Source: Ruminococcus sp. NK3A76 (GTDB lineage Bacteria > Bacillota > Clostridia > Oscillospirales > Ruminococcaceae). From it: DNA of 64,000 bases. The stretch is from the NCBI RefSeq assembly GCF_000686125.1, contig NZ_JMMA01000002.1, forward strand, positions 1,860,001 to 1,924,000, in the 5' to 3' direction. Within the stretch, counting starts at the first letter, position 1. Every line of letters begins with the position of its first letter. Shown here in pieces: positions 28,048-36,205 of the stretch. The position numbers were made by a program, and so were the translations under genes. Under the pieces are notes generated by a model. That model was not told the DNA's origin, did not search any database, and saw only the letters and a list, made by a program, of their open reading frames with translations.

Positions 28048-28508
28048 TCTTATGAAAGAAGGTTTCACTGTGTCACAATAAAGACCATGTTCAGAAAGGT
28101 AGAGCGACTACGCCGCAGCATCTATATGCAAACCATACATTTTTCACAGGTCGGAATTGTTGAATACAGAGATAAACATTACAACTTTCCCGAAACCGCT
28201 TATAAAAACGGCTCAAAGTGTCGTTACTTATGAAGGCTATGCTGCATTCGCCACTTCTTGTACATATTCTGTAATAACTTCACACCCTTACATTTGCCAT
28301 TTATGCAACCCTACGATTTTTACAAAAGCCCATTAACTTTTCCGTTTGTCATTCAGAATTAACTTATGAAAGGCACATATTTCTTCCTGCCTCGCCAGCA
28401 GAAGAAAAAAGTGCATTGTCACACACCCAAACCGTCCAGACCCGAAAGGAGGGAACAGCAGCGTGCATTAAAACCATACAAAATAAAAATCAGAGAGGAG
28501 AATGACAT
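28048..28508. other. Gene-free leader before the mobilization genes
   Basis: It holds the outer IS repeat, the imperfect 110-bp repeat noted at 24700, a third ACTTATGAAAGG near 28362, and the leader of the excisionase-like gene. An ORF of 74 codons starting inside the IS end is judged spurious. Confidence 0.35.
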
Positions 28509-28802
28509 TTGAATTTAACTGAAAAGCAGCAGATCATTTCGCAGGTAGTCCTGCTATTGGAGCGGCTTATCGAATCGCAGTCGCCCAAGCCAGAACCAAA
28601 ACCTCAATCGAGCGAATCTCAGCCTCTTGAAATGCTCACCGTCAAGGAGTGTGCTGCACTTGTAAATGGCTTATCCGAGCATACGGTTCGACAGCTTGTT
28701 GCACAAGACAAGGTCGCCTATGTTCGTGCAGGCAGCGGTGTGCGTGGCAAGATATTGGTGAGCAAAGCGTCACTGCTAAAGTATCTTGGAGTAGCAAATT
28801 GA
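28509..28802 (+). CDS. Excisionase-like / helix-turn-helix protein
   Basis: This 97-residue protein starts at TTG 28509 (AGAGAGGAG lies upstream with 8-base spacing; the ATG at 28502 is out of frame). After a Pro/Gln/Ser-rich spacer, residues 40-95 read LTVKECAALVNGLSEHTVRQ, then GKILVSKASLLKYL. This is the winged-helix pattern of excisionase/HTH_17 DNA-binding domains (LTVKEAA, HTVRxL, G..ILI....). Position at the head of the mobilization module and the integrase on the same strand suggest it acts as recombination directionality factor or regulator. Confidence 0.7.
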   Translation: MNLTEKQQIISQVVLLLERLIESQSPKPEPKPQSSESQPLEMLTVKECAALVNGLSEHTVRQLVAQDKVAYVRAGSGVRGKILVSKASLLKYLGVAN

Positions 28803-29026
28803 ACGCAAAAAATCGACCCTGCCAAGGACGGCAGGACAGAACGTGTAAATGCGTTTATTTGAATTTCCAATTTTCATAATTACGCAAGTACAGAAAGTCC
28901 CGGCAAAATACCGGCACTTTCCCGCAGAGATCAACGTGGTTGACCTCTGCGGTGTTTAGAGGCTTTGCAGCCCTAAACGCAGGCTCGGAAAAGTGAGCCA
29001 TTAGAACGATAATCAAAAAGAAAGGA
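28803..29026 (+). other. Candidate transfer-origin region before mobC
   Basis: It contains stacked inverted repeats: AAGTCCCGG/CCGGCACTT near 28897-28920, CCGCAGAG/CTCTGCGG near 28922-28952, and TTTAGAGGC/GCCCTAAA near 28955-28978. oriT of MOBP elements usually lies just upstream of mobC and has such hairpins. I cannot identify a nic site, so this is a positional inference. Confidence 0.3.
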
Positions 29027-29029
29027 TTG

Positions 29030-29377
29030 ATGAAAATAGCAAGAAAAAACAAAACGCTCCGCCGCAAGGAGATAGTGTATTCAGCTGAGGAGTGGGCACA
29101 AATTGAGGAAAAGGCTAAGGCTTGTCACTTGAAGACCTCTACTTTTATTAGGGCGATGTCACTAAATGGTGAGGTGAAAAAAATAAATCTAAAAGAGCTT
29201 GCACCGCTACTAAACGGCATGAGGGTCATATCAAGAAATATCAATCAGGTGGCGAAGAAAGCCAACGAAACGTGCAGCATTTATGCCGAGGATATTGAAA
29301 AGCTCCGTCAGGAGGTGAGCGAACTTTGCCGTACTGTAAATCTGTGGCTGTCCACCGTAATGTCAAGCAAGCGCTGA
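29030..29377 (+). CDS. MobC-like relaxosome accessory protein
   Basis: The protein has about 115 residues. The N-terminal part is basic (ARKNKTLRRKEIVYSAEEW), followed by a ribbon-helix-helix type stretch and LKTSTFIRAMSLNGEV, then MRVISRNINQVAKKANE, the NxNQxAxxxN motif typical of MobC proteins. The C-terminus is a coiled helix. ATG 29030 is preferred to TTG 29027 for spacing from AAAGAAAGG. It overlaps the relaxase start by about 50 bases. It should help the relaxase bind and open the transfer origin. Confidence 0.8.
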   Translation: MKIARKNKTLRRKEIVYSAEEWAQIEEKAKACHLKTSTFIRAMSLNGEVKKINLKELAPLLNGMRVISRNINQVAKKANETCSIYAEDIEKLRQEVSELCRTVNLWLSTVMSSKR

Positions 29378-30405
29378 CTTACATACTGAACCCTGACAAA
29401 ACCGACGAGCGAGTTTTGACGATCTCGCTGAATTGCATGACCGAGCCCGATTTCGCCTACACGCAGATGAAGGCGGTTTACGAGCAGTACGCAAGGCGCA
29501 GCTATGATGCCCCTCCGAGCAAAAGCGGCAAAAGTCCTGTCAAGGCGATACACTACATAATGAGTTTTTCGGATTCCGAGAACGTCACGCCCGAGCTTGC
29601 CCACAAGATAGGTATGGCATTTGTCCGCAAGATGTTTGGCGACGATGTGCAGGCGGTCATCGCCACGCACGTCAACACCGATCACGTTCACAATCATATC
29701 TTGATAAATTCGTACTCGCTCACAGGCAAGCGGTTTTATGACAACAAGGCTTCGGTCAGAAAAATGCGTGAGGTCACGAACGGGGTGTGCAGAGCGTTTG
29801 GCATTACTCCTGCCCTCAACTTTGAGAACGAGGGTAGGTCGCTAAACTACTCCGAATGGCAGCATAAAAAGAACGGCACGTCATGGAAAGAGCAAATCAG
29901 AAAAGCAATTGACAGCTTGATACCCAGCGTCAGCAGCTTTGATGATCTGCTTGCTGAACTTGAAAGGCTTGGCTTTACGATCAAGCGTGATAAGAACATT
30001 CTGATAAAAGCCCCAGGGCAGCAGCGGTCGGTCAGCTTGTGGAAGCTGGGGGAGGACTACACCGAGGAGTCAGTCAATACGAGAATAGGTATGATTCAGG
30101 TTTTTGCAGAGCCTATTAAAAATCAAGTTGATGTTTACAAACTCTCGGAGATGCTGGCTGTCATCAATAAGGATCATATTTCATCAATCGGTGATCTGGA
30201 AGGGAGGATTCTGAGGTTGAGAAAAGAGTATGAAAAGAATAAGGGTGAGAAATGTCTGAAGAAACTGAAGGAGTATTTGGATATTCGGGATACTTACAAT
30301 GAAATATCTCGTGGTGATTATATCTCCAAACTCGTTGAAGAGGAAAGACAGCGTAAAGAAAACGAAACACAGAAAACCAAAAAGAAACCGAACAAAAGGC
30401 GTTAG
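29326..30405 (+). CDS. MOBP-type relaxase
   Basis: This 359-residue relaxase starts at TTG 29326, ten bases after AGGAGG, inside mobC. Motif I ALTYILNPDKT gives the likely nicking Tyr19. Motif III is ATHVNTDHVHNHILINS with H115, H120, H122 and H124, the metal-binding HUH cluster of MOBP relaxases. Residues 175-360 form a basic, helical C-terminus without primase or helicase domains. It nicks the element's transfer origin and stays attached for transfer. There is no type IV secretion gene in the window, so the element must be mobilized by a helper. Confidence 0.9.
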   Translation: MPYCKSVAVHRNVKQALTYILNPDKTDERVLTISLNCMTEPDFAYTQMKAVYEQYARRSYDAPPSKSGKSPVKAIHYIMSFSDSENVTPELAHKIGMAFVRKMFGDDVQAVIATHVNTDHVHNHILINSYSLTGKRFYDNKASVRKMREVTNGVCRAFGITPALNFENEGRSLNYSEWQHKKNGTSWKEQIRKAIDSLIPSVSSFDDLLAELERLGFTIKRDKNILIKAPGQQRSVSLWKLGEDYTEESVNTRIGMIQVFAEPIKNQVDVYKLSEMLAVINKDHISSIGDLEGRILRLRKEYEKNKGEKCLKKLKEYLDIRDTYNEISRGDYISKLVEEERQRKENETQKTKKKPNKRR

Positions 30406-30515
30406 AAAAAATGGCGTGTTCCGATTACACACTCTTGACAATCTCGATTTAAAGTGCTAAACTAAATATAACGGAACACGCCATAAAATCTACACATCAA
30501 AAGGAGAGATGTTTT

Positions 30516-31724
30516 ATGGCAAACGTGACAAAACGAGGAAACTCTTACAGAATAAAGGTATCGTGCGGGTATGACGTACACGGAAAGCAGGTAATACAAT
30601 CAAAATCATGGAAACCGGATGAGGGAATGAGCGCAAGGCAGATCGAAAAAGAATTACAAAGACAGATCGTGCTTTTTGAAGAGGAATGTCTGCAAGGGAA
30701 TGTCATAGCAACTATAAAGTTTGAAGAATTTGCAAAGCAATGGTTTAAAGAATATGCTGATAAAAAACTCAAAGCGCAGACGATAAGGGGCTATCACTAT
30801 TTAGAACCCCGCATATACAAAGCACTCGGGCATTTAAGGCTTGACAAGATAACGCCACGTCATGTTCAGAGATTTGTTAATGAGCTTTGTGAAATGAAGT
30901 GCGGCAATAATTCCGAAAAGAAATTATCCTCCAAAACTGTAAAACTGCACTTATCGCTTGTATCGACGATTTTTGACTATGCGATAAAAATGCAGATGAT
31001 CAAGGACAATCCATGTAAAAATATTACACTTCCCTCACCCGACAGAAAAGAACGTAAAATATACACAGTCGAAGAAATAAAGCAGATACTTGAGCTTTTT
31101 GATTCAGAGCCTATAGGCAATTTTAAATATGTAGTGTTTTTTACTCTTGCGCTTTACACAGGTCTTAGGCGTGGTGAGCTTTTAGGACTTGAATGGAAGG
31201 ATTTTGATTGGAACAAAGGAATAATGACTGTCAGCCGAAATTCACTTTGGACAAAGGAAAAGGGTATGTACACAGACACACCCAAAACCGAATCAAGCAT
31301 CAGGAGCTTAAAGCTTCAGCCCGAATTGATCGATATATTAATGCGCTACAAAGATTGGCAGAACAGCTACATAATTGATTTAGGTGACAAATGGCAGGTC
31401 ACAGACAGGCTTTTCACCACCTGGAACGGATCACCTATGCACGTTACCTCCCCTGCCGATTATCTCAAAGAGTTTTGCAGGAGAAATAATATACGTTACT
31501 GTTCACCGCATTCATGGCGGCACTTAAACGCCACGCTTATGATCGAAAGCGGTATCGATGTAAAAACTGTTCAGGCGTGTTTAGGGCATTCCGAGCCTAC
31601 AACAACAATGACCTGTTATTTACATTCATTTCAGTCAGCACAGGCAGCAGCAATGGACGCCGTTGCAAATGCTATCAAGATCAAAACAAAAAATGATACA
31701 GCACAGAAAGATACAGCAAGCTGA
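30516..31724 (+). CDS. Tyrosine site-specific integrase
   Basis: This 402-residue protein has an N-terminal arm-binding AP2-like segment (residues 1-60, GNSYRIKVSCGYD), a core-binding SAM-like domain (about 65-165) and a catalytic domain with R218 in TGLRRGELLGLEW, H332 and R335 in HSWRH, H358 in LGHSE and nucleophile Y368 in MTCYLHS. ATG 30516 is preceded by AAGGAGAG. It lies 124 bases from the tRNA-Asn attachment core at 31848 and reads towards it, the usual position for an integrase that recombines at a tRNA 3' end. It should excise and integrate the whole 4,988-31,870 element. Confidence 0.93.
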   Translation: MANVTKRGNSYRIKVSCGYDVHGKQVIQSKSWKPDEGMSARQIEKELQRQIVLFEEECLQGNVIATIKFEEFAKQWFKEYADKKLKAQTIRGYHYLEPRIYKALGHLRLDKITPRHVQRFVNELCEMKCGNNSEKKLSSKTVKLHLSLVSTIFDYAIKMQMIKDNPCKNITLPSPDRKERKIYTVEEIKQILELFDSEPIGNFKYVVFFTLALYTGLRRGELLGLEWKDFDWNKGIMTVSRNSLWTKEKGMYTDTPKTESSIRSLKLQPELIDILMRYKDWQNSYIIDLGDKWQVTDRLFTTWNGSPMHVTSPADYLKEFCRRNNIRYCSPHSWRHLNATLMIESGIDVKTVQACLGHSEPTTTMTCYLHSFQSAQAAAMDAVANAIKIKTKNDTAQKDTAS

Positions 31725-31736
31725 CTATAAAATACC

Positions 31737-31780
31737 TGGTCATTACAGTTTTAAAATAATAAAGACCAAACAATGACCGC
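31737..31780. repeat. Arm-site-like repeats at the right end
   Basis: TGGTCATTA at 31737-31745 is the inverse of the TAATGACCA motif at the left end, and AAGACCAAACAATGACCG follows at 31762. Similar motifs at both ends beside the cores suggest integrase binding sites. Confidence 0.45.
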
Positions 31781-31802
31781 CCGTCGATAACAGTAATAAA
31801 AA

Positions 31803-31842
31803 ATCGGGCGGAAACAACGCATTTGCGTCATTTCCGCCCGAT
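31803..31842. terminator. Hairpin between integrase and attachment site
   Basis: ATCGGGCGGAAA and TTTCCGCCCGAT form a 12-bp stem, with an inner CGCATTTGCG hairpin. The preceding A run gives a T run on the minus strand. It probably ends transcription of the integrase and insulates the element end. Confidence 0.55.
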
Positions 31843-31847
31843 AAATA

Positions 31848-31905
31848 TGGCTCCCCCTGTTGGACTTGAACCAACGACAACTCGGTTAACAGCCGAGTGC
31901 TCTAA
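31848..31905 (-). tRNA. tRNA-Asn(GUU) fragment, 5' end missing (right attachment site)
   Basis: Read on the minus strand, 58 nt match the 3' part of a tRNA-Asn: end of the D loop (TTAGAGC), anticodon arm CTCGGCTGTTAACCGAG with anticodon GTT, TTGTC variable loop, T arm GTTGGTTCAAGTCCAAC, acceptor strand AGGGGGA, G and CCA. The 5' acceptor strand and D stem are absent; the DNA beyond 31905 is unrelated. It is therefore not a complete tRNA. Its first 23 bases (31848-31870) are repeated at 4988-5010. Confidence 0.75.
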
Positions 31906-31988
31906 CTCGTCATATTCTTCATAACGCAAATTCCATTTTTTAAATAGACCTGCTTATCAGCTAGGTCTATATATTTTAATATGAATAG

Positions 31989-32654
31989 TTAGGCATTGAT
32001 CGTGCTTTTATTATTCAGCACGTCCCAATTTTCGCAGAATTCCTGATAATCCATGTTAAGCTCTACATTCAGTTTGTAGCCCTTAAACACTTCGATTTTG
32101 CTGACCAAAGCCGAGATTATCATTTTCTTCTTTTCAATGGTGCTGTCATCAAATTCCCTTGCCCTGCCTACAAAGACCTCATACATAGGCTTAAGGCTTT
32201 CCATTGATTTCTTTTTACCGGTCATTTCGGTATTTAGAGTTTCTATCGCAGTTTCTGTTTCGCTGATCTTTGCCTCGGTGCTTTTAATTACCTTGCTCAG
32301 CACATCGGGTGAAAACTGGCTGTTTCCCATAAGGCTTTCAGCAACTTCGGATTCCAGCTTTTCAAGCTGCTGCCTGTGCTTTCCAAGCTCATGCTCCAGC
32401 TTAGTGATCTTTGCTCTGTAACTCGACATTTCCTTGTCGAAGTTCTTTTTTAACACAGCTTCATCGGGAGATTCTTTTATATTAGCAAAGACCTCATGTA
32501 TCAACTCACATACAGAATCATCTATCCTGCTTACAAGATAGGCAGTCAAACCGCTGCACCGGCAGAGCCCTCTGCTCTTGTGATAACAGATGTATTTCGG
32601 CTGTATCTTCACATACTCTGTTCCGTCCTTGCGAGTTTGCCTGTCGGTATTCAA
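31989..32654 (-). pseudogene. C-terminal remnant of a large serine recombinase
   Basis: A 221-residue frame with TTG 32654 as only start has a TGA two codons upstream, so the resolvase domain is gone. It has a zinc-ribbon-like segment (ICYHKSRGLCRCSG), a long coiled coil (ITKLEHELGKHRQQLEKLE) and a closing LVSKIEVFKGYKLNVELNM, all typical of the C-terminal half of transposon-type large serine recombinases. It lies just beyond the truncated tRNA-Asn. It suggests that an older element once occupied this side of the site. Confidence 0.7.
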
Positions 32655-32894
32655 TTGTCAAGCTGCCTATAATAATAGTATAGCACAGCTTGATGAGCTT
32701 GTCAACGATTTAAAGCGTAAAACCGATATTTTTATGTAAGACCTATGTAAGACAATGTGCCTTAAAAATACGCATTTAAGCATTTAAGGCTTTTGGTGAT
32801 ATTTGATTGACTATTTCAGGTCGGTGTGATATAATAAAAAAGTAAAATGCGGGCAAAGCGAATGCTCGGCGAATTGAACTCTGTGAGGTACATA

Positions 32895-33412
32895 ATGAAT
32901 CATTACAAATCATGGTTCGGTCTTAATAGACAATTATCCGGGTTTTTATGTGAGCCTTTAAAAAGTAGGATCACTTATTTCCTGACACGATATCATGATG
33001 TCCATAACGCTTATGGTCGAGCTGCAATTCTTTTAGATAAAAATGAATTGGTTGACTTCACATGGAGAGATATGTATGAACAAGACTATGGGATCTCAAA
33101 GTTATATGACAAAGACATTCCGGCGAGCAATATCGAAGAAATACTAAAGCCCGAATGGGATAAATCCGTACTTATAGTGAAATGGATTTTTTATCATCAG
33201 TTACGGCATTTTTTACAATGCCAATTTCTGACGCATTGAGCAGTGATGACTATATCGTCCGAATTCTTGCTATACTGGATAGAAGAGTCGGTAAAAATAC
33301 TCTGCAAACAATAAGGGCAACACCGCACAACCAACGGCTTACGCCTTTGTATGCCATATGCTTGAAAATTTTCCGTCATATCGCCCAAATCCACCTTGTC
33401 TTACGCCAGTAA
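32895..33412 (+). pseudogene. SF0329-family protein, frameshifted
   Basis: The first frame (to 33239) has LSGFLCEPLKSRITYFLTRY and YGRAAILLDKNEL, and the second (from about 33176) has MDFLSSVTAFFTMPISDALS, DDYIVRILAILDRRVGKNTL. Together they make one protein of about 135 residues resembling the SF0329 family of short uncharacterised proteins. The frame change lies near 33165-33185, next to a run of six T. A small inverted-repeat element starts at 33314, right after the last homologous residues, so the 3' end may also be altered. Confidence 0.55.
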
Positions 33413-33489
33413 AACTGCGGCGGATATAGGCAATCTGACGAAAAATTTGTCAGCGCATCTGACATACAATGGTCGTGCGGTATTGCCTA
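33314..33489. repeat. Small inverted-repeat element, copy 1 (about 176 bp)
   Basis: The ends AGGGCAACACCGCACAACCA and TAGGCAATACCGCACGACCA (read inward) are imperfect terminal inverted repeats. The interior folds back on itself and has no gene. An almost identical copy lies inverted at 47476-47651. It is MITE-like. Confidence 0.7.
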
Positions 33490-33652
33490 AGATCTGAAAA
33501 CAGCTATGTTATGCTGCCGAAATGGGTGAACCAGTTTTATGAATTACGATTCAGCGTCAGTAAGTGCTAAATCCCCGTTTATGATTCCCTGTCAAAAAAA
33601 GCATCAAGGAGTAGTTATAATATAAAACGATAACAATAGAGGTAAATAACAA

Positions 33653-33766
33653 ATGACCTATGAAGAAGCAGTAAGATCTATCCCGAAAGGAAGATACCGC
33701 CACTACAAGGGCGGCGAATACGAAGTCCTTGAAATAGCAAGGCTTGTTTCACCAAGCAAAGAGTAA
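33653..33766 (+). pseudogene. DUF1653-like fragment, 37 residues
   Basis: ATG 33653 (AGAGG upstream) encodes PKGRYRHYKGGEYEVLEIAR, the opening of the DUF1653 domain (GRYRHYKGxxYEVLxxARHSET), then diverges and stops. Normal members are about twice as long. It is probably a truncated gene. The sequence from here to 33854 shows nothing else reliable. Confidence 0.55.
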
Positions 33767-33854
33767 AGGAGTGCCCCTATGAAAGCAAGAATAACTGTTC
33801 CCGCGTATGCACCGATTCACCCAGCCACAGCATTGCCTATTATTTATTATCTTA

Positions 33855-36032
33855 TTATTTTTTTATGCTTGCATTCAGGTCTGTAAGCTTTTTCTGCGGC
33901 TGTGGCTCGGTGTTTTTATCGGCATTGTTTGCAGCATTATTAAGCGAGCTGTGGATAGCGGCATAGTTTGCATAAAGCTCGGCACCGCCATTATTTACCG
34001 CCTGTTTTATTATCTGCTCGGACGTGTACTTCTCAAAAAGCTTTTTAAGCTCGGGCCCGTCAAGCATATCCATTTTCTCTTCATCAAAAAGCTGCTGATC
34101 TGCCTTTATGCCCTTAGTATTCTCTGCCCTTTTGAGGTTAATTGAAAGAATGACCTCGGCGATCGGCTCATAAATATCATTCTTATCGGGATAAGCCCCC
34201 TTACCGACCTTTGCCTTTAGACTTGCAAGCTTTCCCAATGCCATGCGCTGCTTGTCATCAAGGTCAAAGGGCTTGCTCTCATTTTCCTTCTTAATGTCAC
34301 CACGCAGCTTATTCCTGCTCTCTCTTACGATCTTATTCTTGCTTTCAAGGTCTGCAACAGCGGCTGCAGGGGTATTATCACCCACTGCATTTTTCGCCTT
34401 GTCTGCAAGTGCTGAAAGCTCTGCAATCTTGTCACCGAGGATAGTTTTTGCAAGCTGTGAGTAGCGTATCCTGTCCTTGCCGTTATCGCTGTAGCCCGTA
34501 AACGGGTGCTTCCAACCCGTATGCTCACGCTCGTAAACAACAGCGGCATCATATGTCTGCTGCATCTTTTCAAGCAGCTTTTGAGGGGTGGTGTTTTCAG
34601 CCCTGAGCTTTGCAAGGTCAGCCATGCTGCTTGCAAAGGCCGTGTAGCTGTCAGAGGGCTTGCTGTGAGTGTTTCGGTCTAATGTCATAAACTCAGCCGC
34701 ATTTGCTAATATATCAAGGCCTCTCTGTGCTGAGGCGGTATAAAGCCCTATCGAGTTTATATTCATATCACGCTTATGGCAGACTTCACCAAGCTTTTTG
34801 ATAGCTTCTGTCGTTTCAAGGCGGTTTTTCTTTTCACGGCGCAGCGTTTCAAGCTCAGCCTCGGGGTTGCTGCCCTGCTTGTAGGGGGCTGTTGTTTTTA
34901 TGCGCTGGGCTGTCTTTTTATGCTCATTCAAAAACTGCTCTACCTTTAAAACCGCTTTTTTTGCAGGGGAATCCACTTCATCTAAATGCCCTGCGGAAAG
35001 GTTGTTTGCAAGCTCCCCGAGTGCCTTAAGCGCTTTATTATAAGAATTAAGGTTTGTAACATTACTGTTTGTGCGAGCAGCGCCTTCCTCTAAAGCAGAG
35101 TCGCCTATAAGCACTCTGTGTTCCTTAGTGCCGTACTTTGTAATGTTTTCCACCTCATCTAAAAGCAGCTTTGCTGCTTTATCGTTTACATCCAGCCCAT
35201 TTATTGCCAAAAGCTCCTCCTTAAGCTTTTTAGCATCATCTGCCAGCGCCGCGATATTCTTTTTATCTTCATAAAAACGCTTAACAACGGCACGCTTTTC
35301 CTTTATTGCTTTATCAAGCTCTTCATTGGTATATTGCTTTATCCTTACATGGTCTGCGTTTTTCCTATCAAAAAGCTCCTCACCCTCGGCCACGGGGGTA
35401 GAGTGTATATCAAAGCCGCCTGCCTTGCCAAACTCTGCCTTTGCCTTGTCATATAAAAAGCCAAAATATTCTTCGTCACTAAGCTCACCCTGCTTTATAT
35501 CGTCAAAATTCGATTCAAGTGCAGATCTAAGTGTTGATATCCTTTTTTCACCGAGCCTTTTGCTGATGCTCTGATCTCCTCCACCGTCTATAGTACACTT
35601 ATTCATAAGTAAAAAGATCAGCCGCATCGCATTGACCTCGATACCCGCAGCTGTCTGCGAATAGGCATAGCTCTCCGCAAGCTTTTTGGCCGATCTCGGG
35701 TCGTCCTTAACAAGCGAAAGCTCGTCAATCTCGCCGTCCTTGATGATCTTTTCTGCATTTCTTATCTCCTTTTCGGCAGCTATTATAGCATTGCCCTGCT
35801 TTTCGCAAAGCGCATCAAGAACGCCCTCAAATATCATGCTCTGGGTTTCTGACATAGCATTGCCATTCTCGGGCACCTCAAAGCTGTTTATATAGCTTTC
35901 AAGTATAGCCTTTTCCTCATCAGCCTTGGGGTCCTTCAAGGTCATTCTTACAAAAATATCCGTTGCGATATCAACTATCGCTTTGTAGTTTCCTTTTTGT
36001 TCAAGCTCTTTTAAGGTTTTAAGATCTATCAT
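33855..36032 (-). CDS. Large coiled-coil array protein, 725 residues
   Basis: It is soluble, highly charged and almost entirely helical, with no signal peptide or membrane segment. It shares three modules with its neighbours: an N-terminal LEQKGNYKAIVDIATDI (residues 10-26), a KDGEIDELSLVKDD segment near 98-111, and HTGWKHPFTGYSDNGKDRIR near 504-523 within a helical region. It ends in polar helices and an Asn-rich tail. ATG 36032 has CAGGAGGAA upstream. It is divergent from the 931-residue paralog, each with its own array promoter. No known domain is recognised; a scaffold or intracellular structural role is possible. Confidence 0.75.
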   Translation of the reverse strand: MIDLKTLKELEQKGNYKAIVDIATDIFVRMTLKDPKADEEKAILESYINSFEVPENGNAMSETQSMIFEGVLDALCEKQGNAIIAAEKEIRNAEKIIKDGEIDELSLVKDDPRSAKKLAESYAYSQTAAGIEVNAMRLIFLLMNKCTIDGGGDQSISKRLGEKRISTLRSALESNFDDIKQGELSDEEYFGFLYDKAKAEFGKAGGFDIHSTPVAEGEELFDRKNADHVRIKQYTNEELDKAIKEKRAVVKRFYEDKKNIAALADDAKKLKEELLAINGLDVNDKAAKLLLDEVENITKYGTKEHRVLIGDSALEEGAARTNSNVTNLNSYNKALKALGELANNLSAGHLDEVDSPAKKAVLKVEQFLNEHKKTAQRIKTTAPYKQGSNPEAELETLRREKKNRLETTEAIKKLGEVCHKRDMNINSIGLYTASAQRGLDILANAAEFMTLDRNTHSKPSDSYTAFASSMADLAKLRAENTTPQKLLEKMQQTYDAAVVYEREHTGWKHPFTGYSDNGKDRIRYSQLAKTILGDKIAELSALADKAKNAVGDNTPAAAVADLESKNKIVRESRNKLRGDIKKENESKPFDLDDKQRMALGKLASLKAKVGKGAYPDKNDIYEPIAEVILSINLKRAENTKGIKADQQLFDEEKMDMLDGPELKKLFEKYTSEQIIKQAVNNGGAELYANYAAIHSSLNNAANNADKNTEPQPQKKLTDLNASIKK

Positions 36033-36063
36033 GGTAATTCCTCCTGTTTTATCCTTTTATAAT

Positions 36064-36093
36064 TAATACCCGTATATTTGCTTTTTGGGTGCA
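36064..36093 (-). promoter_or_regulatory. Array promoter signature, copy 2
   Basis: The minus strand reads TGCACC, 17 bases, GGTATTA, then ATTATAA. It lies 31 bases before ATG 36032, with the same spacing as the other copies. Confidence 0.75.
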
Positions 36094-36138
36094 ATTTTCG
36101 CATTGAAAATTTATACATTTTAAAAAATCAACGCTTTT

Positions 36139-36168
36139 TGCACCCGAATCACATTTTGAAAGGTATTA
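36139..36168 (+). promoter_or_regulatory. Array promoter signature, copy 3
   Basis: The plus strand reads TGCACC, 17 bases, GGTATTA, then TATATAA. It lies 37 bases before ATG 36206. Copies 2 and 3 are divergent, 45 bases apart. Confidence 0.75.
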
Positions 36169-36205
36169 TATATAAAACCAAAAAACACTAAAAGGAGAGT
36201 TTATT

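Larger units (their letters stand above)
24798..28057. repeat. 10-bp direct repeats at all three IS junctions
   Basis: TCTTATGAAA occurs at 24798-24807, 26423-26432 and 28048-28057, that is left of copy 1, between the copies and right of copy 2. The array is therefore repeat-IS-repeat-IS-repeat, with head-to-tail copies separated by only these 10 bases. Confidence 0.9.
4988..31870. mobile_element. Integrative mobilizable element at tRNA-Asn, about 26.9 kb
   Basis: It is bounded by identical 23-bp cores, with repeated TAATGACC-type motifs inside each end and the integrase next to the right core. It carries excisionase-like, MobC, relaxase and integrase genes but no conjugation machinery. The cargo is three ABC transporters, a sigma-FtsX fusion, a sigma/anti-sigma pair, several lipoproteins and a tandem IS4 pair. 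The large coiled-coil array lies on both sides of it, so it inserted into the array. Boundaries are inferred from sequence. Confidence 0.65.

Noticed and set aside
28009-28233. 74-codon ORF after the IS copies
   Set aside because: Its start lies inside the IS end, so the product is a chance fusion of IS and flanking DNA.
31848-31905. Complete tRNA-Asn gene
   Set aside because: Only the 3' 58 nt are present; no 5' acceptor strand or D stem follows, so it cannot fold as a tRNA.
33314-33489. CRISPR-like repeat
   Set aside because: The repeats are single inverted elements far apart, without short regular units, spacers or cas genes.
33779-33886. Short ORF starting MKARITVPAYAP
   Set aside because: It is 35 codons running into the 3' end of the array gene on the other strand, without homology or a clear domain.
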